Assembly (NCBI GenBank): GCA_947599925.1
Contig: CANQFT010000003.1
Span: 83,318 to 147,317 of the forward strand
DNA: 64,000 nucleotides
Direction: 5' to 3'
DNA from: an uncultured Oscillospiraceae bacterium
GTDB taxonomy: Bacteria; Bacillota; Clostridia; Oscillospirales; Oscillospiraceae
This document shows positions 23,945 through 31,895 of the stretch, piece by piece. Every line of letters starts with the position of its first letter. Position 1 is the first letter of the stretch. The position numbers were made by a program, and so were the translations under genes. The notes under the pieces are model-generated. The model had not been told where the DNA came from, ran no database searches, and saw only the letters and a program-made list of their open reading frames with translations.

Positions 23945-25135
23945 CTATTCCTGGGTGCGGCGCAGATAGCGCAGGGTGGCGGGCAGGGTGGCCCGCTCCT
24001 GCCGCTCCAACAGCTGTCCGATGAGCTGGTTGGAGCGCAAAAAACCCTCCGGGGTCAGCCGCCAGCGGCCCTCCTGCCGCCGGATCCAGCCCTGGCGCTC
24101 ATACTGGATGAGCAACGGCGTCAGCGCCTCAAAGTCCATGTAATATTCCCTTCTGTACTCCCACTCCTCAATGCCCAGCGTGGTACGCAGCCGGAGCATC
24201 AGGTATTCCGAGGCCCGCTCGCTGTGGGGCACGATCTGGTCCTCGTCCAGCAGCCGCGTCCCCTCCTCCACGCCCCGGATATAGCCCTCCAGGTCCCGGA
24301 CAAAGGAGAAGCGGCGGTTTCCAAAGTCGCTGTGGGCGCCGGGCCCGAAGCCCAGATAGGGCTTCATCAGCCAGTATTTCAGATTGTGGCGGGACTGGAA
24401 GCCGGGCTTGGAGAAGTTGGAGATCTCGTACTGCTCGTACCCCTTCCCCTCCAAAAATTCCACCATGTAGAGGTAGGCGTCGGCCTGAAAGTCCTCGTCG
24501 GGCAGCACCTCTCCGGCGGCCACCCGCTCCCCCAGGGCCGTCCCCTCCTCCACCTTGAGCCCGTAGCCGGAGATGTGCTCCGGCCCCAGCTCCACGGCGG
24601 CCTCCAGGGTCTCCCGCCAGCTCTCCATGGTCTGTCCGGGCAGACCGTAGATCAGATCCAGGCTCAGATTTCGGAACTTGGCTCTCCGGGCCCACTCCAC
24701 CGCCTGGCGGACCTGGGCGAAGTCGTGGGGGCGGCCCACGGCGGCCAGCTCCTCGTCCCTGGCCGACTGCATCCCCAGGGAGAGGCGGTTGAATCCGCCC
24801 CGGCGCAGACGCTTCAGGGTCTTCAGATCCACCGAGTCCGGGTTGGCCTCCACCGTGACCTCCGCCTCCCGGCTCACCTGGAAACGCTTTTTCACATGGG
24901 CCAGGAGTTGGCAGAGGGCCTTGGCCCCCAACAGCGTGGGCGTGCCGCCGCCGAAGTAGACCGTGTCCACCTGCTCGTTTCGCGCCTGGGGCGCGGTCTC
25001 GTCCATGTGGGCCTGGAGCGCCTGGACGTAGCGCGCCCGCCACTCCCCATGGTCCGCCAGGGAGTAGAAGTCGCAGTAGGCGCACTTGCTCTTACAAAAG
25101 GGGATATGAATATAGACGCCAAGCTTCTCCGCCAA
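23945..25135 (-). CDS. hemW: radical SAM heme chaperone HemW
   Basis: This 396-residue protein has the radical SAM motif CKSKCAYC (Cys14, Cys18, Cys21), and YFGGGTPTLLGA and VEANPDSVDL follow. The C-terminal HemN domain includes GFGPGAHS and a winged helix near the end. It was long annotated as oxygen-independent coproporphyrinogen oxidase, but the family is now regarded as a heme chaperone. TTG at 25135 was chosen because GAGGTGGGG precedes it and the radical SAM motif is then 13 residues in, as usual. A promoter inside the end of rnmV and a repeat-rich leader precede it. Confidence 0.92.
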   Translation of the reverse strand: MAEKLGVYIHIPFCKSKCAYCDFYSLADHGEWRARYVQALQAHMDETAPQARNEQVDTVYFGGGTPTLLGAKALCQLLAHVKKRFQVSREAEVTVEANPDSVDLKTLKRLRRGGFNRLSLGMQSARDEELAAVGRPHDFAQVRQAVEWARRAKFRNLSLDLIYGLPGQTMESWRETLEAAVELGPEHISGYGLKVEEGTALGERVAAGEVLPDEDFQADAYLYMVEFLEGKGYEQYEISNFSKPGFQSRHNLKYWLMKPYLGFGPGAHSDFGNRRFSFVRDLEGYIRGVEEGTRLLDEDQIVPHSERASEYLMLRLRTTLGIEEWEYRREYYMDFEALTPLLIQYERQGWIRRQEGRWRLTPEGFLRSNQLIGQLLERQERATLPATLRYLRRTQE

Positions 25136-25159
25136 GTTCCCCACCTCACAAATGATCCG

Positions 25160-25300
25160 CGGCCCATCTCGCCCTCGCCGCCCAACCTTACAGCTTGTCC
25201 TCGCCGCCCAACCTCGCAGCCCGGCCAATCTCGCAGTCCGTCCTCACAGCCTGTCCCGGCGGCTCGTCCCCGCAGCCTGTCCCAATTTTATGAACTGTCC
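25160..25300 (-). repeat. degenerate tandem repeats in the hemW leader
   Basis: The roughly 170-base leader contains imperfect repeats of about 25 bases (CTCGCCGCCCAACCT twice, 25166-25217). Shorter units follow: GCAGCCTGTCCC at 25273-25284 with a near copy at 25246, and CTGTCCCAATT twice at 25277-25306. No start codon with a ribosome site fits in them. Confidence 0.6.
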
Positions 25301-25302
25301 CA

Positions 25303-25331
25303 ATTATAGTACAGGATCCTCCGGCGCGCAA
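25303..25331 (-). promoter_or_regulatory. promoter of hemW-NAGPA/SLH-WYL
   Basis: TTGCGC (25326-25331) and perfect TATAAT (25303-25308) with 17-bp spacing. The -10 overlaps the TAA stop codon of rnmV. Confidence 0.65.
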
Positions 25332-26134
25332 CGGAGAATTTTTGCCACCTCGTCCAGCGTGACCGTCAGGTTCAGCACATCCATCAGGGCGTTTGCGGAC
25401 AGATTTTCCGGCAGACCCAGGGCCTTTTGCAACTTTTTTCGCCGGTTGGCCGCTTGGCTAACGCCCGTTAGCCCAAGTTGGTACAGGACCGCCTTTGTAA
25501 AGGGCCTTGCCTTTACACCCTCCCCGTTCTCCCAGGTGGCGCCGGCGGCGTCCAGGGCCCGGAGGAGGGTGGCCCGGTCCATGCCCTCCACCCCCAGCTT
25601 GCCCTCCTTGCCGGGGGCGCGCTTGCGCCGCTCCTTGCCGGGGACGTCGGGGATGTAGGCCATCTTCACCTGCCCGGCGGGGAGGATGCCCTTGAGGTAG
25701 TTGCGGATGACCAGGCCCGCGCCGTCGGCGTCGGTGAGCACCACGAGGCCCCGCTGGGCGGCCAGGCGGCGGAGAAGGGCGACTTTTTGGGCGTCCTTGA
25801 AAATGCCGAAGCCATCGGTGGTCAGGATCAGGGCGTCTACCACCTGGGACAGCGTGTTTTTGTCGTATTTGCCCTCCACCAAGAGGACTTCCCGGATGGC
25901 CTGTTTCGCCGTGAGCTTGTCCATAGACCCGTCCGCAGACTTGGCCGTGGGGGTGGCCGCGGGCTTGTCCGCGGGGCTGCCCGCGGGGGTGGCCATGGGA
26001 CTTGCCGCGGGGGTGGCCATGGGCACGGCCGGGCTGTCCACGGGCTTGGACGTGGGACTGGCCACGGGCATGGCCGGGCTGTCCCCGGGCTTGGCTGCGG
26101 GGGTGGCCGCGGGGGTGTTCGTGGGCTTATCCAT
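25304..26134 (-). CDS. rnmV: RNase M5-like TOPRIM protein with a proline-rich repeat extension
   Basis: The core (from MDKLTAKQAIREVLLVEGKY) is the TOPRIM nuclease fold of ribonuclease M5, which matures 5S rRNA: EGKYDKNTLSQ, LTDADGAGLVIRN and the C-terminal GLTGVSQAANRRKKLQ. Before it lie 70 residues of Pro/Ala/Ser/Thr repeats (for example AAKPGDSPAMPVASP, TSKPVDSPAVPMATP). The full 276-residue frame begins at an ATG overlapping the holA stop, which suits translational coupling. The alternative is a start at MDKLTAKQ (25924), giving a normal-length M5 of 206 residues with a poor ribosome site. I keep the longer frame but am not certain. Confidence 0.8.
   Translation of the reverse strand: MDKPTNTPAATPAAKPGDSPAMPVASPTSKPVDSPAVPMATPAASPMATPAGSPADKPAATPTAKSADGSMDKLTAKQAIREVLLVEGKYDKNTLSQVVDALILTTDGFGIFKDAQKVALLRRLAAQRGLVVLTDADGAGLVIRNYLKGILPAGQVKMAYIPDVPGKERRKRAPGKEGKLGVEGMDRATLLRALDAAGATWENGEGVKARPFTKAVLYQLGLTGVSQAANRRKKLQKALGLPENLSANALMDVLNLTVTLDEVAKILRCAPEDPVL
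25925..26134 (-). repeat. in-frame tandem repeat encoding a Pro/Ala/Ser/Thr-rich N-terminal tail
   Basis: Two 45-base units and shorter ones based on CCCGCGGCC/CCCATGGCC code for a proline about every four residues. The third codon positions vary less than expected, suggesting recent slippage expansion. Confidence 0.7.
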
Positions 26135-27158
26135 GGGCCAGGGTGAGGACCAGGGAGGTGAGCACGTCCTGGGGGCGGTTGCCGGTGGATTTCAGCGCCA
26201 GGTCCGCCGCCGCCGCTGCCTGGAGCGCCTGACAGCACCAGGCCAGGCTCACCCGCTGGGCGGCGGCCATGAGCTTGGAGGCGGGATAGGGGTGCATCTT
26301 CCACAGCGCCGCCAGGTCGTCGGCGTCCCGGTGGCTCTCCAGGGCCAGGCGGGCGGCGTAGAGCTGGCGCAGGTACTTGCCCAGGGCGCCCAGGATCGCG
26401 TAGGGCGTCTCCTGCAGGTGGAGCAGGTCGGCCAGGGTGGTCATGGCCTTGTCATACCGCTGGGCGCTGAGCTGGTCGGTGAGCTGAAAGACCACGGCGT
26501 CCAGCCGACGGGTGGCCACGGCGTCAATGTCCTGGCGGGTGATACGCCGCTGTTTGGCGTAGGCGCCGATCTTGCCGATCTCCCCAGCCAGGTCGTGCAT
26601 CAGATCGCCGCAGAGGAAGATGAGGTAGCGGCACTGCTGGTCATCGATGTCGTGGCCGGTGGCCTTGAAGCGGCGGACGATCCAGTCCGACAAGACCCCC
26701 TGCTCCTGGCGGGGGAACTCCACCACCAGGCCGTGGTCCCGCAGACTGGCGTAGAGCTTGGTGCGGGCGTCGGGCTTGTAGGGCAGGACGTCGTAGACAA
26801 AGATCAGGCAGAGGTAGTCGGGCAGGTCGGCAAAGTAGTCCATCAGGGCGTCCCTGTCGGCCTCGGAGAGCTTGAAGAGGTCGAAGTCGGTGACGAGCAC
26901 CAGGGTGCGCGGGGCCATCATGGGCAGGCAGTCGCAGGCGGCGGCGATGTCCCGGACGGTCACGTCCTTGCCCTCCAGACGCTTGCAGTTGAAGGTCTCC
27001 AGCCCAGGCTCCAAAAGCTGTTCCCGGACGCGGGAGAGGTAGTGGTCCCGGAGGTAGGTCTCCTCGCCGTGGAACACATAGAGCTGTCCAAGGCTCCTGT
27101 CCCTGAGCTGTGCCTTCAGGGTCTTGAGGGCTGACTGGTCAGGTTTTTTTTGCGGCAT
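26127..27158 (-). CDS. holA: DNA polymerase III delta subunit
   Basis: This 343-residue protein has the HolA clamp-loader pattern: GQLYVFHGEETYLRDHYL near the N terminus, LPMMAPRTLVLVTDFDLFKL, YLIFLCGDLMHDLAGEIGKI and the C-terminal collar domain (YAILGALGKYLRQLY). Delta opens the sliding clamp. Walker A is degenerate, as expected for delta. ATG at 27158 follows AAAGGAGG. It sits between comEC and rnmV, an order (comEC-holA) common in Firmicutes, and its stop overlaps the rnmV start. Confidence 0.94.
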   Translation of the reverse strand: MPQKKPDQSALKTLKAQLRDRSLGQLYVFHGEETYLRDHYLSRVREQLLEPGLETFNCKRLEGKDVTVRDIAAACDCLPMMAPRTLVLVTDFDLFKLSEADRDALMDYFADLPDYLCLIFVYDVLPYKPDARTKLYASLRDHGLVVEFPRQEQGVLSDWIVRRFKATGHDIDDQQCRYLIFLCGDLMHDLAGEIGKIGAYAKQRRITRQDIDAVATRRLDAVVFQLTDQLSAQRYDKAMTTLADLLHLQETPYAILGALGKYLRQLYAARLALESHRDADDLAALWKMHPYPASKLMAAAQRVSLAWCCQALQAAAAADLALKSTGNRPQDVLTSLVLTLAHG

Positions 27159-27186
27159 GGCAGGGGCCTCCTTTCGCGGCGGGAAC

Positions 27187-29451
27187 TCAGGAAAAGCGGA
27201 CGGTGAGCGTGCCCTCTTGGTCGGTGCGGCGGACCTGGGCGCCCAGCTGGGCCAGGCGGGACAGGGTCTCGTCCCCCGGATGCCCGTAGACATTCTCCCC
27301 GCAGGAGATGAGGACGGTCTCCGGGTCGATGGCGTTGAGCAGGGCTTGGCCGGAGGCGTGGTTGGAGCCGTGGTGCCCGGCCACCAACACCTGACAGCGG
27401 CCAAGGGACGCGTGGGCCACCAGGTCCGCCTCCACAGCGGTGTTCATATCCCCGGTGACAAGGGCGGCGTATGGCCCATAGCGGAACTGGACGCTGGCCC
27501 CCTCCTCGTTGGCGCCCCCGTCGCCCAGAGGGGCGAACACGGTGAGCTGGGCCCGGCCCAGGGAGAGGGCGCTGTCCCCGTCCAGCCAGGTGACGGCGGC
27601 CCCCTCCGCCCTGGCCAGGTCCAGGATGTGGGCCTGGGTCTCCAGGTCGTGGTCCATCCGGGGCAGGACCAGACGGCGGACGGTCAGGCGGTGGAACAGG
27701 GCGTCCAGGCCACTGATGTGGTCGGTGTGGTAGTGGGTCAGGAGCAGGGCGTCCAGAACGGCGACGCCCCTGTCGTTGAGGTAGTCGGCGCAGACGTCCC
27801 CAGGGTCCTCCGGACCGCTGCCGCCGCAGTCGATGAGGGCGGTATGGCCTTGCGAGGCCAGGAGCACGCTCTGGCCCTGGCCCACGTCCAGCACGGTCAG
27901 GGTCGCGCCGGCTCCGGCGAAGCTCCAGCCCGTGGCGGCCACGGCGGAGAGGACCATGGCCGAGCCGCACAGGAGGAACAGCCAGCCCCGGTGCCGTTGC
28001 CGCCGCCAAAGCAGGAGGATGAACACCAGGGCGTATACCCCTCCGAGGGCCACGGGGTAGTACCCCTGGAAGGAGACGGCGCAGTAGGGGAAGGCGGAAA
28101 AGCACCGGGCCACAAGGGCCACATACCGCCCCGGCCAGGCCAGGACCGCGCCCAGACAGGCCGCCAGGCCGGGCCAGAGCATCCCCACCAGGCCCGCCGT
28201 CAGCGTTCCGGCAAAGAGCGCCGAGGCCACCGGCAGGACCAGGAGATTGGTCAGCGGCGCCAAAAGGGAGATGGAGCCAAAGTAGTACGTCGAGAGGGGC
28301 ATGGTGAACACCATGGCGCCAAGGGAGGCGGCCAGGAGCTGCCAGATCCGCGGAAGCAGCCGACCGCCCCAGCGGGTCAGCTTGCCCCGCTCAGGCAGGC
28401 GCAGACGGTTGAGACAGGCGAAGGCGCGGGGCGTCACCACCGCGATGCCCATCACCGCCGCGAAGGACATCTGCAGTCCCACGTTGGCCGCCGAGAAGGG
28501 ATCGACCAGCAAGAGCAGGGCCAGGGCCCCGGTGATGGTGGTCCAGCGGTCCTCCTCCCTGCCCAGCAGGTCCGCCGTCAGAAACGCAAGCTGGAAGATA
28601 CAGGCCCGCATCACAGAGGCCGTGGCCCCCACCGCCAGGGCAAACAACACCACCACCGGCGCGCACACCCAGAACCTCCGGCGAGGGTCCATGCCGGTGA
28701 AGAGGGTGAGAAAGCTCACCAGAAAGCACACGTGCATCCCGCTGACGGCCACAAGGTGGACGGTGCCCGTCCGGGCCAGGTCGGTGCGGGTCCTGGGGCT
28801 CATGGCGGTCTTGTCCCCGGTGACAAGGGCGGCCAGAAGGCCAGATACGTCCTGGGGTACGGCGGCCTGGATGGAGGCGGAGAGCTTTCGGCCCCAGTGG
28901 GTGGGCAGACACCACCAGGGCACGGACCCGGCGGGCTCCACCTTCAGGTCCGACCGGGGCCGCAGGGTCAGAAAGACGCCGTAGGTGGCGGCGGTGGTGA
29001 ACCGGGTCTCCTCCTCCAGCGCGGTCTGGGCGCAGTCGCACACGGCGGTGACCTTGTCCCCAGGGTCCAGCTCCAGCAGTTCCGCGCCGGAGTAGAGGGT
29101 GGCTTTGACCGGCACGCCGCCCTGGGTCACCCAGCAGGGGACGCGCGCGCCGTAGTCGGTGGGCTGGGCGGGCTCGCTAATCACGGCGGTGACGGACAGG
29201 CGGCGGGAGTCCAGCGCCTCCGCCGGGGCAAAAAATACCGCCCGGAAAGCGCCACACCACAGCAGCGCCGCGGCCGCGCCCAGGCAGACAAGGACGCCGG
29301 GCCGGACCCCGCGCCAGACAAAGACCCCCGCCGGGGCCAGCAGTCCAAGGCCCAGGGGCACCCACCAGGCCGTGGGCAACAGGTAGACCGCGGCGAAGAT
29401 GGCCGCGGAAAAGGCCGCGCACAGCCACAGGCCACGGCGATACCCGCTCAC
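27187..29451 (-). CDS. comEC: ComEC/Rec2 DNA-uptake channel protein
   Basis: This 754-residue protein has an N-terminal part with hydrophobic segments and an OB-fold (about 80-200). The Competence domain follows (about 220-500), with VHLVAVSGMHVCFLVSFLTL and GLQMSFAAVMGIAVV. The metallo-beta-lactamase-like domain is C-terminal (LTVLDVGQGQSVLL, LLTHYHTDHISG, GDMNTAV, GHHGSNHASG). ComEC carries single-stranded DNA across the membrane in transformation. The GTG start at 29451 overlaps the pyrB stop by four bases (GTGA), so they are coupled. No comEA or comEB is visible here. Confidence 0.94.
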   Translation of the reverse strand: MSGYRRGLWLCAAFSAAIFAAVYLLPTAWWVPLGLGLLAPAGVFVWRGVRPGVLVCLGAAAALLWCGAFRAVFFAPAEALDSRRLSVTAVISEPAQPTDYGARVPCWVTQGGVPVKATLYSGAELLELDPGDKVTAVCDCAQTALEEETRFTTAATYGVFLTLRPRSDLKVEPAGSVPWWCLPTHWGRKLSASIQAAVPQDVSGLLAALVTGDKTAMSPRTRTDLARTGTVHLVAVSGMHVCFLVSFLTLFTGMDPRRRFWVCAPVVVLFALAVGATASVMRACIFQLAFLTADLLGREEDRWTTITGALALLLLVDPFSAANVGLQMSFAAVMGIAVVTPRAFACLNRLRLPERGKLTRWGGRLLPRIWQLLAASLGAMVFTMPLSTYYFGSISLLAPLTNLLVLPVASALFAGTLTAGLVGMLWPGLAACLGAVLAWPGRYVALVARCFSAFPYCAVSFQGYYPVALGGVYALVFILLLWRRQRHRGWLFLLCGSAMVLSAVAATGWSFAGAGATLTVLDVGQGQSVLLASQGHTALIDCGGSGPEDPGDVCADYLNDRGVAVLDALLLTHYHTDHISGLDALFHRLTVRRLVLPRMDHDLETQAHILDLARAEGAAVTWLDGDSALSLGRAQLTVFAPLGDGGANEEGASVQFRYGPYAALVTGDMNTAVEADLVAHASLGRCQVLVAGHHGSNHASGQALLNAIDPETVLISCGENVYGHPGDETLSRLAQLGAQVRRTDQEGTLTVRFS

Positions 29452-30509
29452 GTCAGCGCCTTGTCGCAAAAGCCACAGCAGGTCTGCCCCTCCAGCTGGC
29501 GGTCCAGAGGCGGGAGATACCACTCGGTCTGGGTGATGCAGGTGGGGTTTTGACAGCGCTGGCCCCCGCCGATGGCCACGGCGGGCACGCTGTCCCACCG
29601 GGGCTGGTTGGCCAGGTCATAGAGCAGGGCCATGCGGGCGAACATCCCGTAGCGGGCCTGCTGGAAGTAGACGGCTCTGGGGTCGTCGTCCACGTCCACA
29701 TGGATCTCGTCCACACGGGGCAGCGGGTGCATGACAAGCAGGTCGGCCTTGGCGCGGCGGAGCTTGTCACGGGTGAGGATGTAGACCCCCTTACAGCGCT
29801 CGTATTCCAAGGGGTCCACAAAACGCTCCCGCTGGATGCGGGTCATATACAGCACGTCCAGCTGGGGAATGACGGACTCCAGCCCCGTGACCTCCAGAAG
29901 CGGCATACCGTGGGCCCGCATGAAGGCCTTCATGTACTCCGGCAGGACCAGGTCCCGCGGGGAGATGAGGTAGAAGCGGACGTTTTCAAACTTGGACATG
30001 GCCTTGATCAGAGAGTGGACAGTGCGGCCGTTTTTCAGATCGCCGCAGACCCCGATGGTCAGGCCGTCCACACTGCCCCGCAGACGCTGGATGGTGGTCA
30101 GGTCGGCGATGGTCTGGGTGGGGTGCATATGGCCGCCGTCCCCGGCGTTGATGACGGGGACGTTGGCGTAGAGCGAGGCGGCCTTGGCCGCGCCCTCCCA
30201 GGGCGTTCGCATGACGATGACGTCGGCATAGCCGGAGACCATTTTGATGGTGTCTTTCAGGCTCTCGCCCTTGGCGGTGGAGGAGCTTTTGGGGTCGGCG
30301 AAGCCAAACACGCTGCCGCCCAAGCGGAGCATGGCGGTCTGGAAGGAGAAGTTGGTGCGGGTGGAGGGCTCGTAAAAGAGGGTGGCGCAGACCTTGCCCC
30401 GGCAGGCGTCCAGGTAGTCCTCCGGATGGTCCATGATGTCCTGGGTGCGGGCGTACAGCGCGTCCCACTCCGAGCGGGTCATGTCCCCGAAGTCGATCAG
30501 ATGTCGCAC
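29448..30509 (-). CDS. pyrB: aspartate carbamoyltransferase with a C-terminal PyrI-like zinc module
   Basis: This 353-residue ATCase catalyses the second step of pyrimidine synthesis. Motifs are FYEPSTRTNFSFQTA (carbamoyl phosphate loop), NAGDGGHMHPTQTI and MHPLPRVDEI. After the catalytic domain (about 1-312) comes a short C-terminal segment with Cys319-x4-Cys324 and Cys345-x2-Cys348 (RCQNPTC...CCGFCDK), matching the zinc domain of the PyrI regulatory chain (C-x4-C-x23-C-x2-C in E. coli). The nucleotide-binding half of PyrI is absent. GTG at 30509 follows GGAAGGAGGTG. It heads the pyrB-comEC-holA-rnmV run. Confidence 0.95.
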   Translation of the reverse strand: MRHLIDFGDMTRSEWDALYARTQDIMDHPEDYLDACRGKVCATLFYEPSTRTNFSFQTAMLRLGGSVFGFADPKSSSTAKGESLKDTIKMVSGYADVIVMRTPWEGAAKAASLYANVPVINAGDGGHMHPTQTIADLTTIQRLRGSVDGLTIGVCGDLKNGRTVHSLIKAMSKFENVRFYLISPRDLVLPEYMKAFMRAHGMPLLEVTGLESVIPQLDVLYMTRIQRERFVDPLEYERCKGVYILTRDKLRRAKADLLVMHPLPRVDEIHVDVDDDPRAVYFQQARYGMFARMALLYDLANQPRWDSVPAVAIGGGQRCQNPTCITQTEWYLPPLDRQLEGQTCCGFCDKALT

Positions 30510-30568
30510 GCGGCCACCTCCTTCCCGGAAGATCTGGCGGCGCGACGGCGCCACAGGCGCGGGTTCGC

Positions 30569-30607
30569 CTGTTTTCCGCCGTGATTTTCCGCCGTTCCTC
30601 TCCGCCG
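30569..30607 (-). repeat. three 13-base direct repeats in the pyrB leader
   Basis: In the minus-strand RNA CGGCGGAGAGGAA, CGGCGGAAAATCA and CGGCGGAAAACAG follow one another, starting about 6 bases after the expected transcription start. Such spaced G-rich repeats could be protein- or ribosome-binding sites; the purpose is unknown. Confidence 0.6.
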
Positions 30608-30619
30608 CTATTTTTCGCC

Positions 30620-30658
30620 ATTATAGCATATCCCAAGGGGCCGGGCAAGCCCCTTGGG
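30620..30658 (-). promoter_or_regulatory. pyrB promoter overlapping a 10-bp inverted repeat
   Basis: TTGCCC (30643-30648) and perfect TATAAT (30620-30625) have a 17-bp spacer. CCCAAGGGGC (30632-30641) and GCCCCTTGGG (30649-30658) are perfect inverted arms, with the -35 hexamer in their 7-base centre. This is an attractive operator. Confidence 0.75.
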
Positions 30659-30672
30659 GGCGTTTGGGGACG

Positions 30673-30702
30673 AAAAAACTCCGGGGCGGACGCCCCGGAG
30701 TT
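30673..30702 (-). terminator. terminator of ilvE
   Basis: On the minus strand AACTCCGGGGC and GCCCCGGAGTT form an 11-bp stem followed by TTTT, ten bases after the ilvE stop. Confidence 0.9.
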
Positions 30703-30711
30703 TTGGGTGTA

Positions 30712-31773
30712 TCAGAGTTCCACGCTCCAGCCGTAGGGGTCGGGCTCGGTGCCCCACTGGATGCCGGTGAGGGTGTCGTAGAGCTTTTGGGAGAGGGGGC
30801 CGATCTGACCGCCGTTGATCTCCACGCTCTTGCCGCCCCAGGCCAGGGTGCCGATGGGGGAGATGACGGCGGCGGTGCCGCTGCCCCACGCCTCCTCCAG
30901 CTTGCCGCTCTCGGCGGCGTCAAAGAGCTCCTGGGCGGTGATGAGCCGCTCTTCCACCACATAGCCCCAGTCCCGCAGAAGGTCCAGGCAGGAGCGGCGG
31001 GTGACGCCGGGGAGGATGGAGCCGGTGAGTTTGGGGGTGACGACCTTGCCGTCGATCTTGAAGAGGACGTTCATGGCGCCCACTTCCTCGATGTACTTGC
31101 GCTCCACGCCGTCCAGCCACAAAACCTGGGAGAAGCCCTTCTCCTCCGCCCGCTCCCCGGCGCGGATGGAGGCGGCGTAGTTCCCGCCGCACTTGGTGAA
31201 GCCCGTGCCGCCCCGGACGGCCCGGACGTCCTCATCCTCCACGTAGATCTTCACCGGGTTCAGGCCCTCTTTGTAGTAGGCCCCCACGGGACAGCAGATG
31301 ATGGAGAAGATGTAGCTGTGGGAGGCGTGGACACCCAGAGAGGCGTCGGTGGCGATGACAAAGGGGCGGATGTAGAGCGAGGTGCCCGGCTGGTCCGGCA
31401 CCCACCGCTCGTCGGCCTTGACCGCGGCCCGGACCGCCGCCACAAAGTCCTCCTCGGGGATGGTGGGGATGCACAGCCGCTCACAGGAGCTCTGGAACCG
31501 CCTGGCGTTCTCCGTGGGCCGGAAGAGGCGCACGCCGCCGTCAGGGGCGCGGTATGCCTTCAAGCCCTCGAACACCTCCTGGGCGTAGTGAAACACCATG
31601 GCGCAGGGCTCCAGGGCGATGGGGCCGTAGGGGACGATGCGGGCGTCGTGCCAGCCCTGGCCGGCGTCGTAGTTCATCAGGAACATATGGTCGGTGAAGC
31701 TCTTGCCAAAGACCAGGGTGTTGGGGTCGGGCAGGGGCTTGAGGGTGGTGGCCTTTTCTACACGGATGTCCAT
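30712..31773 (-). CDS. ilvE: branched-chain amino acid aminotransferase
   Basis: This 353-residue fold-type IV PLP enzyme has EPCAMVFHYAQEVFEGLKAY, FRPTENARRFQSSCERL and GFTKCGGNYAASI, whose Lys (about residue 194) binds PLP. EAWGSGTAAVISPIG follows. It catalyses transamination between 2-oxo acids and Leu, Ile or Val. ATG at 31773 follows AGGAGGAG; an upstream in-frame start would overlap the leader. It is a single-gene unit with a good promoter and terminator. Confidence 0.96.
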   Translation of the reverse strand: MDIRVEKATTLKPLPDPNTLVFGKSFTDHMFLMNYDAGQGWHDARIVPYGPIALEPCAMVFHYAQEVFEGLKAYRAPDGGVRLFRPTENARRFQSSCERLCIPTIPEEDFVAAVRAAVKADERWVPDQPGTSLYIRPFVIATDASLGVHASHSYIFSIICCPVGAYYKEGLNPVKIYVEDEDVRAVRGGTGFTKCGGNYAASIRAGERAEEKGFSQVLWLDGVERKYIEEVGAMNVLFKIDGKVVTPKLTGSILPGVTRRSCLDLLRDWGYVVEERLITAQELFDAAESGKLEEAWGSGTAAVISPIGTLAWGGKSVEINGGQIGPLSQKLYDTLTGIQWGTEPDPYGWSVEL

Positions 31774-31827
31774 GAAAATCTCCTCCTGTTTGGGCGGCGC
31801 GTCCAAAGTCTGGTGTAGTCGAAGCCT

Positions 31828-31856
31828 AGTATAGCAAGTTTCCCATCAAAATGCAA
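31828..31856 (-). promoter_or_regulatory. promoter of ilvE
   Basis: TTGCAT (31851-31856) and TATACT (31828-31833), 17-bp spacer on the minus strand. Confidence 0.75.
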
Positions 31857-31895
31857 GAGGGGGCGGGGAAAATTGCATATCCCAGGGGCGCGCCC

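Noticed and set aside
25160..25300. Possible CRISPR array in the hemW leader
   Set aside because: Units are 11-25 bases, imperfect and without unique spacers. No cas genes are present.
25701..27134. Plus-strand frame encoding a Gly/Val/Ala repeat that looks like an elastin-like protein
   Set aside because: It is the complement of the Pro-rich repeat in rnmV and of holA. No start signal is seen, and the holA motifs are unambiguous on the other strand.
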